From contig OX422215.1 of assembly GCA_949130495.1 (NCBI GenBank), positions 532,811,755 through 532,875,754 of the forward strand: DNA of 64,000 nucleotides. Reading direction: 5' to 3'. Position numbers and translations under genes: made by a program. Every line of letters starts with the position of its first letter. The stretch's first letter is position 1. The notes under the pieces were generated by a model. That model did no database searches. It was not told the DNA's origin and saw only the letters and a program-made list of their open reading frames with translations. Source of the stretch: Sambucus nigra (taxonomy: Eukaryota; Streptophyta; Magnoliopsida; Dipsacales; Adoxaceae). This document shows positions 36,877 to 47,840 of the stretch, piece after piece.

Positions 36877-39781
36877 TGTGACACCCCGACTAATTAAACA
36901 CCGGGTAGCTACTCCTTTATTCAAATTAATTCAAAATGTCAAGTTCGTTCAGTTCATAGCATCACTGTCGAGAATGTTTTAACCATTACTAGCCACCTAA
37001 TATTTAAAAAGTGAGTTGTTAATTTTAATTAAATCTGATTAACATGCAAGAAGCATTAAATTATGGAATAATGATATCACAACCACATTACAGTCACATT
37101 ACAATGATAAAGGAATAATAAATCTGGAGGAACACTCCACGGTAATAATCCAAAGTACTGAATAAAACCGAATACAAAGTCTGAATTACTAATTAGTTAC
37201 AACCCAAATTCTGAAAATAAAATTGAGTAAGTAAGATGTCTCTAAAAGGAAGGGGCGACGTGCCCTACAGATGAGTAAAATAGAGTCAAGGTCAAAAGTG
37301 GAGGCGTCTATAATCGAGATCTTGTAACTTCCACAGCAGCTACAACACGTCACTGGAATAGAACTCCTACACTTAGTGTCCTTGTGGCTGGGCACCTAAA
37401 AATGTTTTTACAAGAAAATAGATTTGAAAGCAAACGGGTCAGAGCCCGATTGTGAAAACAATTTAAAATAAGGCAAGTGTTTAATATAATTAAACAATGA
37501 ATATAAAGTACATGATAGTGCGTGCACTCACATGAGATCCTCACCTCTCAACTAATTGTGCACTCCTATCGTACCCGTACCCGTTCTAGTTATTCTACTA
37601 TCAAACTAGTCCAATACACAATCTAACATTACTATATGATTCACGATTCAATTCCCGACATCTTAATTTAAATAGAGAGTTTTACTTTTCTTCTTGGTTC
37701 CCAAAATTACTAATACAAATCACCAGGGATTTTCCATTTTTTTAATTCTACTACAATGTTGCTATTATTCACACTTACATTTAAACATGACAGTTCATTT
37801 AAATTAACAGTATATTATTCTCATCATAAATATACAATACTGGCACCCCGAGACTAAGCTGCGGTGCACACATACTCTGCTATCCAATCCTAGTACATCA
37901 TGTACATAAGGACCACATATTCCGAATCTCTCAGGAATCGTTTTCAATAAACAACAATTACACATAATGGAGGTGAACATAGTTCACATCACATGGGTCA
38001 CGCACATACCTACGCTCCCATGATCAACAGATTTATTAACTTCTCAATAAGTTCTTCTCTGACCTATGTCCTCGAGGTACCAATCTAAATCCCCCCGTAG
38101 GCACACAAAGATTAGATGGCCCTGATCGAACGCCGACCTCCCGTGATAGCAAGTATGGTAGGTATGTTATACACAGATAACCACATATACTAAGCATTCA
38201 CACTTCTTAGATATCTCAATATCATTAGAGGTATATTTTACATTTCTATACCGACATAAATGTTGCACGATTACAAATCCCCGAATACTATACATTAAAA
38301 GTTATCAACACTTCTCACGTCGTAATTTTTAGATACTTATCTCCTAACCCATAAATGTCCTCTAGTTTACTACAAAATTCAAAGTTTTAGTCCTCAACGT
38401 ACTTCCAATCTCACAAATATATCCACTAGTCAACAAGGGAAGGTTAACACTCAATTATATAAGTATACTAGAGGTTTTAAATCAAATCAGGCCTAAAAAG
38501 GCCATTCTGTTAACTCGTTAGAAATCTCGTTCGAACGAGGTGGTTCGAACGAGTGTCGTTCGAACGAATGGCTTCGAACAAAGTACCAACTCGTTAGAAG
38601 GGGTACTGTCATCTCATTAGAAGTCTCGTTCCAACGAGGTCGTTCGAACGACCTGGGCAGGTCTTCTAACGAGATGGCAGTAAACGCCCAGAAATTTTCC
38701 AATTCATTTTTCTTCATTTTTCTCTTCTCTAAATTCATCCTAAGATCATCCCAATAGCATTTTAATGTTGTTAAACTACTCTCGATCCTCTTAGGTTGCT
38801 TCTTAACGTATTTTTGGGGTCAAATCCTCCTAATCAACATGCAATTATCATTAATCCCCAAATTTTACCCCAAACCCTATGAATATGAACCCAAAATTTT
38901 ATTGTGCCTAATTACTCATCATAAATCCATTTTTAAATTCTCAAAGTTAAGTTTTGAATACCAAATTTCGTCCATAATCATTCTACATGCAATCCCTAAC
39001 CCAACTTTAGAGTTTCTATAACAATGTCATTAGGTTTTCCTCAAAACTTTCAAGACAAAACAGTTCCTACACTAAACATATAAAAAAATATTCAATGAAC
39101 TAAAAATATCAAATCACTTGCCTTAGATTCATTCTTCAGATTTGTTGTCGTTGATTATAGGCTGAATTTCCCTTCCTTCTTTCACAAATCCTTCCAGAAT
39201 GGTGGTGATGGGTGATGGCTTTGGTTTGGCTCTTGTAACCTCTCTCCAACTTCTCTCAAAAATCCCGTAGCCCACTCTCTTATCTTTTGCTGGTAATGGC
39301 CTTAGTGGTCTCCCAAATAATATATAATTAACCTCTAAAATTCGTGGGTTTTAATTTCTCAATTTTTAGAAGTACCAAAATACCCTTCTAGGTTGCCGGT
39401 TTGGCCTAAAAGTACCCCGGGACCCAAACTAAACCCCCGACTAGTGTTTTCTGACTATTTTGACCCTTCCGGACACGTTGGCGCACTCAAAATGATCATT
39501 CAGTTGATAAAAATATAATTTACTTTTTAATTTAAATAAATTCATTCCTGACGCGACTGACACCCGCGTTCTAACTAAATTTCTCAAATTGTCGTATTTC
39601 TGCCTCGTGACAATTTAAATATATTCAATACTCATATATTACCATATATACTCAGAAATATTCAATTTTAACATCGTAATCAAATACCAACTCAAATCTC
39701 GCTAGTATTTATATCCGGATTAATTTTCATTTAATTCAATTAATCCCTTAAATAAAATCAATAAAATTAAGGGGTATTACA
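36877..39781 (-). mobile_element. Solo Ty3/gypsy LTR, family D, without matching duplication
   Basis: 2905 bp; minus strand TGTAATACCCC ... CGGGGTGTCACA. It resembles LTR C (13674-16644) at both ends and in blocks such as AGCATCACTGTCG. The flanks differ (GCACC before 36877, ATCGC after 39781), so no duplication is present. It carries a TTCGAACG/CGTTAGAAG word cluster at 38518-38665 instead of the GATCGATC words of LTR C. Confidence 0.88.
38518..38665. repeat. TTCGAACG word cluster in gypsy LTR D
   Basis: About eight copies of CGTTCGAACGA, CTCGTTAGAAG and ATCTCATTAGAAG variants within 150 bp. The words equal those of the copia-1 and copia-2 U3 clusters although LTR D is gypsy. The frame at 38493-38738 is a translation of this cluster. 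Confidence 0.85.
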
Positions 39782-40700
39782 ATCGCTTACCAACATTTCT
39801 TAAATCTATGCCCCATCTAGGCACCCTAACCTTGTCCTTTATTCCTACCGGGAAAGGACTAACCGTGTGGCTCCACACTCCACATTACCATTTTCATCAC
39901 CGGCCTTCCTGACCATGACAAAGTTATCCGCATCATCTCAATCTATAACCTTGCTCCTTACAATCACCTTACTAATCCTCTTAACTTCTTCGTTAAAAGG
40001 AAATTTCTTATTTCAACAAATTCCCCGGGTGGGTTTCCACCAATGGGGTCCACGATTGCACACATTTTCCGTAAGTGTTAGCGACACTTTTCTAATGAGT
40101 CCATCATTCCACTGAAGGACTCTCTCTTCGTTGTACCTACCTCACCTAGGCATAGGGTTCGCTTCTCCATATCACTCTTTATCCATTGTCGGCCTCTGAT
40201 TGAACCTTACGTGAATAATTCCGAAATGACATTCTTCTCCTTTCTGCCGAATAATGGGGACTCACGGTTAAAACTATCCGTAAGATCCCTTTCGAACCCT
40301 TAGTTTCACAGGGAAATTCAACTTGGAGTACCACTTTCCACCATATAAGTACTTGGATGCTCATAACTACTATACTTCAGTAGTCGTTTCAACCATCCTT
40401 AACAATTGCCATAAGGGGAGTGACCTCTACAGCGGTCCTCATCCCCTAACTTTTATCAGTCGCCCCAGCTAAGCCTCGCCTTCTACTGTCCTCATCACGG
40501 CCCTCCTTGGTCACCCTTTCTCGATCGGCACATGAACCTAGAAAGAGCACGCAAAACATTACTATAAACTTCTAACATGGCAGGAGAACGAAATCTCACA
40601 AGAGAAATCAACATTCCTAATCCTGGGGCTCTATATCAAATCGAGAGCAACGCTAAAAGCGTAGTACGTCCGCACAGATTCCTAAGGACACCACAACCTG
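39782..40700 (-). mobile_element. Family B leader and 5' interior
   Basis: On the minus strand the first 200 bases after the primer site resemble the family A leader (TTGATATAGAGCC...GGAATG...), with an ATG at 40533-40531 placed like the family A gag start. The reading frame closes within a few codons and no gag motif follows. The rest is noncoding down to LTR D. Confidence 0.65.
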
Positions 40701-40714
40701 ATGCTTTGATACCA
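40701..40714 (-). other. Primer binding site of family B
   Basis: The minus strand reads TGGTATCAAAGCAT directly inside the 5' LTR; one base differs from TGGTATCAGAGC, and the following CAGG is shared with family A. Confidence 0.85.
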
Positions 40715-40716
40715 TC

Positions 40717-43700
40717 TGTGACACCCCACCTAATAAGATACCGGGCGATCACTCCTATATCAAATTATAACATGAGTCTCATATGGATCATTCTTAGCAT
40801 CACTGTCGAAAATCCATTTAATTACTAATAACCTATTAGGCCAGTGTCAAAATTTTACTTAACTACTCTTTTTAAATGAATACAATTAAAACATCCACAC
40901 AGTTTATGCGTAAATGAAACTGAAATGAAATAAAATAACCGAACACTCGGTCAAAATTATTACAACCATATCGAATGCTGTACTAAAAGAAGAAATAAAC
41001 GCAATTGGGCCATTGACCCGAATGTTTATACAGTACCTCCTATCTAGAGTACAAGGATAGAAGCGTCTATCGAGAACCTGCACGCATCCACACCTGCTGC
41101 AGCTGACGTCTGACTCGAAAGAAATATCATCCAGTCCTCCCTATGTCTGGACACCTATATATATATATATATATAATATAACAAGAAAGGAAAAGTAGAT
41201 AAATGGGTCAGATTCCGAGTTTGAAAATATTTTGCAAGTGCATAAATGCTTTATTTTTAGAAAAAGGTTTTATCTCATATTTAAGTTTGGTATCGCACTC
41301 CCATGAGATACCCCTCACCTCTCCTATAATGGTGCACACCTAAGTATCCTAACAAATACCCTAGTCAAGATATCCCGCCTAACTAGTCTAATGTACCCAT
41401 CTACTGGAAACCCATCCATCCCGAGTACTAAGGGATAAACTTCCCTCCATTCTCAACACTGCACTAAGTTCGTGCGTGGGGTGTCTCGCGAAGCGAAATC
41501 CAAACAAGTAACCCCCCCGATACACTACTACTTGGAAAGGTTAATGGTAGAGATCCAATAGGCTCGTAGTACAAAACTAAAGTAAAAATACATTCTTATA
41601 TATATATATATACATATCACATTCATTTTATATACGTTTTACCATATACATCCGGATAATATCTCCCAGACTGAGGTTTACTTTATATACAACTTTATAA
41701 TACACATCCGAATCTATCTCCCGGAATGAGGTGTATTCTATACTCATTTCAAAACTTTCTATTTCCCTTCTGATATTCAGGAAATATATTTAAAAGACAA
41801 TTCAATATCGTGAATTTCTTTAACACATCATATAACCTTTTAAAAGCCAGTTTTATTATCATAAAAATGCTTTTCCGTTTTATAACATCCCATTTCCCTT
41901 CTAATATCCAGGAAATGTATTGAAAGCCATTTTTATTATCATTAAAATGCTTTGATCATATCATATGCTTCCATTTCCCTTCTTCCATCCGGGAAACGTA
42001 TTCGAAGCCAAATCAATTATCCCATTTCCCTTCTTCCATCTAGGAAATGTATTTAAATCCATTTTATTATCATAAAATGCTTTAACAAATCTAAGACCGT
42101 CCCTCCGAGTTTCCCCACTGGACGAGCCCCTAAATGGCTATCATCTTCCAGGGCCTATCAAACAAGACAACCTGGGAACCTACCAACATCGGGAAGCGGA
42201 CATATGCCTGCGGAAGAGTCATGACCACACCCAGAATCACCTCACCAGCGCAGTAAAATATATAATCGCTCATATGGCCTAGGAATATATCCACCCTGCA
42301 TTCATTAGCCATGGGCATCACCATACGCACGCAACTTCCCTTATGATAGCGATTTAGGGAGGTGTGTAACCATAATTTATTAATTATGAAAAATCATTTC
42401 TTTTCCATTTTGAAAACATTCATCTTTATATTTTCAAAATAATTTATTCTCATATCATATATATTAATATACTTTAATCACAAAGTATATACATATACCT
42501 TGTATTCCTCCTCGAATATATAAATGGCCATATTTGCCAATCTCATCTAGCGATGGCCAATAATCCCAAAGATTCTCTCAGAGAATCATAATCATGCATT
42601 CATATACGCATGATACTAAACCCAAAGTATTTCCTTACTTTAATAATCAATATATATCTCAATCCCATCTAAGGGTTCATTGGATATTTCCAATTATACC
42701 ATTTCACTCTAAGTGAAATATATACATCTATATTCCCAAATTATCCTAATTATCTCGTAGGATACACCAACTCCGTAATCGATTATAATTATGCTTCTTA
42801 TACACATAATTATATAGGCCTAAATGCCCACCGATATATCCTAGGGATTTATCTTTCCCGAACAACCTTAAATTTAATAGGTTATGGATTTCATTTCCAT
42901 GAACCCAAGGACTACATCTCGTCCATTTAGTCATTTAGGGATCCCCACCCTATTTTAGGGACCCCAACATCTTAACTTATCAACTATTCTATTTTCCTCG
43001 AAAATATAGTTTAAGGGTTATACATTAAAACCCTCACCCTGCCCTCCTAGATTTTCTCAATTGGAGGACCATATACTCCTAAAGGGTCCCTCATATTAAC
43101 CCATAATTATCCCCCAAGCAATGTGAATTGGAATCTATCCCATTAAAAACACCCTAGAAAAATTGTGAACCTTTCAGCAAGGGTCGATCGATCGACCCAT
43201 GTCCGTTGATCGATCGATGGCTTCGATCGATCGAGCCCCCATGATCGATCATGATGGGCAGCTTCTTCTCCGAGAAGCTGTTTCGGCCATGAAAGCTTCC
43301 CCCAAGCTTTAATATCCTCACCCAACATCCTTCAACTTCAACCAACTACAAAAACACAAACATAAAGGGTTCTAAACATCCTAGAACCCTAAACCACCAA
43401 TTTATTTCGATTAATTTGTAAATTTCTCCAATTATCCAATTTTAGGGGTTTATTCGTTTTATCTCCCGAAAGCCCGTTTTATCCACGAAAACCCAACCCA
43501 AAATCTTTAGGGTTTGATTATACCAAACTAAGGTATGAGATATTTATGCATAAATTAAATAAAGCAAGTAAACACTTGCCTCGTGGATAAAATCCGATGA
43601 CCTCGAGCCGAATCCTGCGGAGGTTGGACGGAATCTCCCCTTTTCTTCCTATTTTCTTCCTCCTCTATCTCTTCCCTCTCTTCTCTTTATTTTCCTTCTC

Positions 43701-44158
43701 TTTTTCTCCCTCTCTCCCTCTTTATATAGAGAGAAGATGGTTTAACCCCTTAAAACCCAAAAATGACTCGTTTACTCAATTACGAGCCTATTTAACTCTA
43801 AAATTACTCGGAACTCAATTTCGACAATCGGACACTCTTTTTCGACTATCTCGACCATTCTGAGACTCACGGCGCAGTCGAAATTCCCATCCGAGGTACT
43901 TGACCGCAACTCACTATTTCAACCCAACATAACCTAATGTGGGTTTTCCCATTTAAATCTCACCTCGTGTCGCTTTACTCAACGGCGACATATAATTAAA
44001 ATATTTCGACCTATTTAATCCAAAAAATAATTACAACATCCATCGAAAATCATTTAATCCTTGAAAATCCCAGAAATCACTATTTAGGGAAATTCCCCAA
44101 ATTCCAATTTAAACTTAATTACGTAATTTAATTGTCTCCAAAAGGACGGGTTGTTACA
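40717..44158 (-). mobile_element. 5' LTR of family B
   Basis: 3442 bp, minus strand TGTAACAACCCG ... GGGGTGTCACA. It differs from the 3' LTR by scattered single changes and short length differences in AT runs (for example near 41155-41180). It keeps all family landmarks, including hairpin GCAAGT...ACTTGC at 43564-43579. Confidence 0.92.
43182..43254. repeat. GATCGATC cluster in the family B 5' LTR
   Basis: Runs of TCGATCGATCGA and GATCGATCATGATG at the same place as 34161-34235 in the other LTR. Confidence 0.85.
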
Positions 44159-44163
44159 TAGTC

Positions 44164-44510
44164 TTCTATCATTTTTTACGTCTAAAGTAGTTGAATCCCG
44201 CCGCAATATATTATGCTTCGATCGTGAACAAAGACACGCAATTTTGATTCTTGGCATGCCAAGAAACCAAATAACTTCCTAAGTGGATGCAACCACCGGA
44301 GGTTCTCTTCCTACCTTCCATGTCACCATACCAATCAACATCAGAGTACACCAAAAAAATAAGTATTGTACTATGTAAATACCAAATACCAAAGTCCGTT
44401 GTCCTACTAGTATATTTTAGGATACGCTTGATGAATTTCAAATGGAAGTCCTTGGTACAAGGGTGTGTCCTAATGGTAAAGTCCAAAGATCAACCCCATA
44501 TTCCTTAGCA
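44164..44510 (-). pseudogene. Copia-Y RNase H remnant
   Basis: Minus-strand codons 44486-44164 read as copia RT tail and RNase H: HLKFIKRILKY, then SDVDWYGDMEGRKRTSGGC (usual DADWAG), LVSWHAKNQNCVSLFTIEA, a stop, then YIAAG. The frame reaches the family B duplication at 44163 and resumes at 31715. RT and integrase are missing between this piece and the protease at about 44830, so an internal deletion has joined them. Confidence 0.85.
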
Positions 44511-44699
44511 CTATTGTAAAGAACTTTGGGAGAAGTATTCACAATATAACAATTTTTTTAGTTTGAGTTCCCTTTGAAATGCATTTACCTTTATGATTAA
44601 GAACTTGACATTGTTCATGGTAAAATCACATTGTGATGATCATCACATATTTTGATTATGCTCAGCAAGTTAGCCTTCAATCCATCCACTAAAAGGAAA

Positions 44700-44870
44700 C
44701 GGTATTGATTATAACTTTCCTAATACATTATACATACTCTTATCCCCCAAAGTGACCTTAATGGGTTTATTTTTAATAATCGTTGATAATAACAACTTAT
44801 CATCAGTCATGTGCGTACAATACCCACTATCAAAGTACCATTGTAAAGCATTGTGGGAAACTAAAGTCAT
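44700..44870 (-). pseudogene. Copia-Y protease remnant
   Basis: The minus strand reads WYFDSGYCTHMTDDKLLLS with the catalytic Asp-Ser-Gly at 44831-44823, then a KVTLGD block, matching copia aspartic protease around its active site. A stop follows within about 30 codons. Confidence 0.8.
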
Positions 44871-44959
44871 GTGAATAACAAAACATTTTTTTTCTTTTTG
44901 GAGAACTAAAGATTTCCACTAGGATTAGTCTTCAAACTCTTACCCAAATCATATGAACT

Positions 44960-45815
44960 ACGTTTAACATTTTCAGTTTTTGAAATACTTTCAATGTTAG
45001 ATAAAATAGTTTTTGATTTTTTTCAGAAAGTATTGAAATCACGCTTTAATAAGGAAACCTAATGTGGGTTTTCAAGCTTATAACGAAATTACTTCAAATG
45101 TCCATTCTTGTCATAAAATGAGCAATGAAACAAAATGCACTCACTTTTTCATTAAGATACTTCAAAATATTTGTCTTCTCATATTGTGGAATATATTTTT
45201 TAAGAGCTTGAGTCTCATGATAAGAATTAACAAATGTGGTTTTGGATTTCTCATTAGATGTTTGTTTAAATTTGTTATACCTAGTATCTTTTTATCATTA
45301 AAAGTTTGGTTATGAGATAAAAGCTGTTTTCCTAAATTCTTTGATCGATCTTCCAAATCAACCTTCATACATTGAGCAAAAAGAAGATCTTTTTTTAGAG
45401 AGATGATATTTTTATTTAAAGAATTATTAGAATTTTACATTCTAACTCAGTTTTAAAAACATTTATTCTTTATTACCAATTATTTTGTCTTTCTTCATAA
45501 AATGGAGATTCTCACTTAAAGTGGATCACTGAGCTTCCACATTGCTCAACCCATATATTCCAATTTTAAATAAGTGATATCTTTTTTATTTATCTGTAAT
45601 TTCAAGGAAAATTTCAATATCAATTTTTTATGCTTGGAATTTTAACTTTAAGTTTATCGAAAACAAGATGTATATCACAATCTTGATCCTCATACGGTTC
45701 ATTTCTAGAATAATCGAAAGAAGACAAAGTGTCAACCTTTAAAATATTCTCATCATTAGACATTAATGATTGAGAAATCTCTTTTTCATTTTTCTTAATA
45801 CCATTGAAATAGCTA
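44960..45815 (-). pseudogene. Copia-Y gag remnant
   Basis: The minus strand carries a degenerate zinc knuckle near 45125-45090 (HCSFYDKNGH; some metal ligands lost). Upstream of it is the block LEDRSKNLGKQLLSHNQTF (about 45360-45290), similar to the middle of SIRE-type gag, and further upstream are acidic and Lys-rich coil-like codons (about 45815-45600). The UBN2 capsid half is not recognisable. Order on the minus strand is gag, protease, RNase H. Confidence 0.65.
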
Positions 45816-45938
45816 AATATACTAAGAATGGATATGTATCATAAAAAATTATCCATACCGCTAAAAATAACACTATTCTCTATATTAACGCAAAGTGTGA
45901 TCTTCATCAAGGAGTTTAAATCTAACTAAGGAGGAATT

Positions 45939-45952
45939 GCTCTAATAGTAGT
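45939..45952 (-). other. Possible primer-site remnant of copia-Y
   Basis: The minus strand reads ACTACTATTAGAGC where a copia primer site would be expected upstream of gag. The TTAGAGC part resembles TCAGAGC, but the match is weak. Confidence 0.35.
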
Positions 45953-47840
45953 TAAGGGTACGCTTTGCGTACTAAGACGAAAGATATACCGAATTAATTT
46001 TTTAAACTTTCATTGTGATAAAATTAAGAGCGCACCCCAAAAGGCGTATGTGATAAAATTTACAGTGATTCATCACACATTTCATATATTAATCGCATTA
46101 GCATATGAATGACAAATTATGCGGAAAAATAAATCATTTATAACATCAAATGTACGAGAAAAAAATACACTAATGGGAAAAAATCTTGGGCCAGTGCACA
46201 CTCTCAATAAATACTTGACAAAGACTCACAAAGGGGATAAAAGTCTTACACCCCTTTTGCACTAACTTACACCTCACCTTTTTTACACTAATTCCTAGAA
46301 ATGCATAAATCTCAACATATCTGATGTGTTGAGAAATAGATTGATAATGTTTCCTTTATACCAACTCAAAAGTTTTCTTCTTTATAGATGAAGTTTCTTT
46401 GGGATACACGCTTAATGAAACCCCTAAAATGAATCACATGATCACAAATCTCCAAAGGAATAAATATCCAAAGTTTTAAATAGATTTTGAGTGATAAAAG
46501 TCTATTATTGCTCACAAAATTTCTTCTCCCTCTTTGTTATTGATCAACCTAAAATAGTTTATCCACATAAAGGAAAATAATAGTAAAGAAAGATAAAAAA
46601 AATAAAAAAGGGTGAACTTAGATTCTTCTCTTAAAGTTTTTAAGTTCATGAATAAAAAGAAATAATAACTCTAACTTCCCTTTTGATAAAATTTCCCCTC
46701 TTAAAATATTTAAGAAGATTTTTTGAGAAAAGGAACACATGAGGATTGAGTATATTTTAAAATAAACGCAATTACTCCAAAACCCCCCACATCAAGCTAA
46801 TCCAAACAAACCCATGATCCTAACATGATTTTATAGAGAGATATAGGGTACACTATTATTTCCCATAAACCAAAAAGATCTCTAACCCACCAAAAGATTG
46901 TATAATCCTCTTTATGAATGAAAAGTTTAGCTTCGTTGATGTGAAATGGAAGCGACACAAGGTTGTAGATAAGCTCAAAGATTTTTTGAGAGACCTTTGA
47001 CCTAGGGTATGACTAGTGAAAATGCTACGACAAGTCAGCAAAAATATTTGCACCAACGAATCATCCGCGAAGCCAGGTCATGGCCAAAGACAGACTTTTA
47101 CAAAAACAAACTCAACCCATTCTCTACCAAAGAAGAAAATCTTGGCCACAACGAATGTTCTGGGTTTTTCACGCAATTGTCTTTTTGAAAATAATTTTCC
47201 TATACAAACAACTATGCCATTTGGTGGTGGTAAGCAAAAACATACTTAAAGGTTTTGAAAAATATTTCATCATTTTAATTTTGGTATCCAATTAAACGCT
47301 ATGTACACTAGGTCATTTGAACTTTATCCTAAAAATGATCATGTAATGAACAGGATAAAAAAGGTTGGTTTCAATATCTTGAACCTTGAAAAATATTTTT
47401 AGTAGTGTAAAGACCATTTGAACAAACACAAAATAATGTTTAGGAATTAGAATAAGATAATCCAATAAAGCGAGGGCATATGAGTATACTATACTCTTAC
47501 AACCTCTTTTTGAGTTAGTGATTGGTACAAGAATCAATCATTGGTCAGTTTTGTCTCGAAGGACAGGACGATGCCTTGTTAAGAATAGTCTTATACCTTT
47601 TTTTACATTTCTAAGTATATATGAGCATTTCCCGTTGTGTATCATTGTACGAGCTTCTTTTTAAACATGAGAAAGGCATCCATTTTCTTGGGGTGTAAGC
47701 TGATGGTGATGACTATCTTTTCAAACGACTCGTCTTTTTGCTTAAGATTCTCTACCAGCCTAGAGGGACCTGTCGAACCAATTTTGATCCATATCCCCAA
47801 GGTTAGAGGGGATGATGCAACACACGAGTATTATTTTTGT
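45953..47840 (-). mobile_element. Possible 5' LTR or leader of copia-Y
   Basis: About 1.9 kb of A+T-rich DNA lying where the minus-strand 5' LTR of copia-Y should be. There is no second copy in the window to define its ends and I see no certain TATA box. Frames of 60-80 codons near 46856-47537 show no recognised motif. Confidence 0.35.

Larger units (their letters stand above)
31716..44158 (-). mobile_element. Non-autonomous Tekay-type LTR element (family B), with nested solo LTR D
   Basis: A complete structure on the minus strand: 5' LTR 40717-44158, primer site 40701-40714, interior, polypurine tract 35138-35150, 3' LTR 31716-35137, flanked by TAGTC at 31711-31715 and 44159-44163. After leaving out LTR D (36877-39781) the interior is about 2.7 kb and has no gag, protease, RT or integrase. 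The leader after the primer site (minus strand from 40716) resembles the family A leader, including TTTGATATAGAGCC and an ATG at 40533 followed by a basic start like family A gag. The last bases before the polypurine tract also resemble those of family A. Everything between is unrelated, as in large retrotransposon derivatives. Confidence 0.9.

Noticed and set aside
38493..38738. 81-codon minus-strand frame rich in Ser-Phe-Glu-Arg
   Set aside because: It is the TTCGAACG word cluster of LTR D read as protein.
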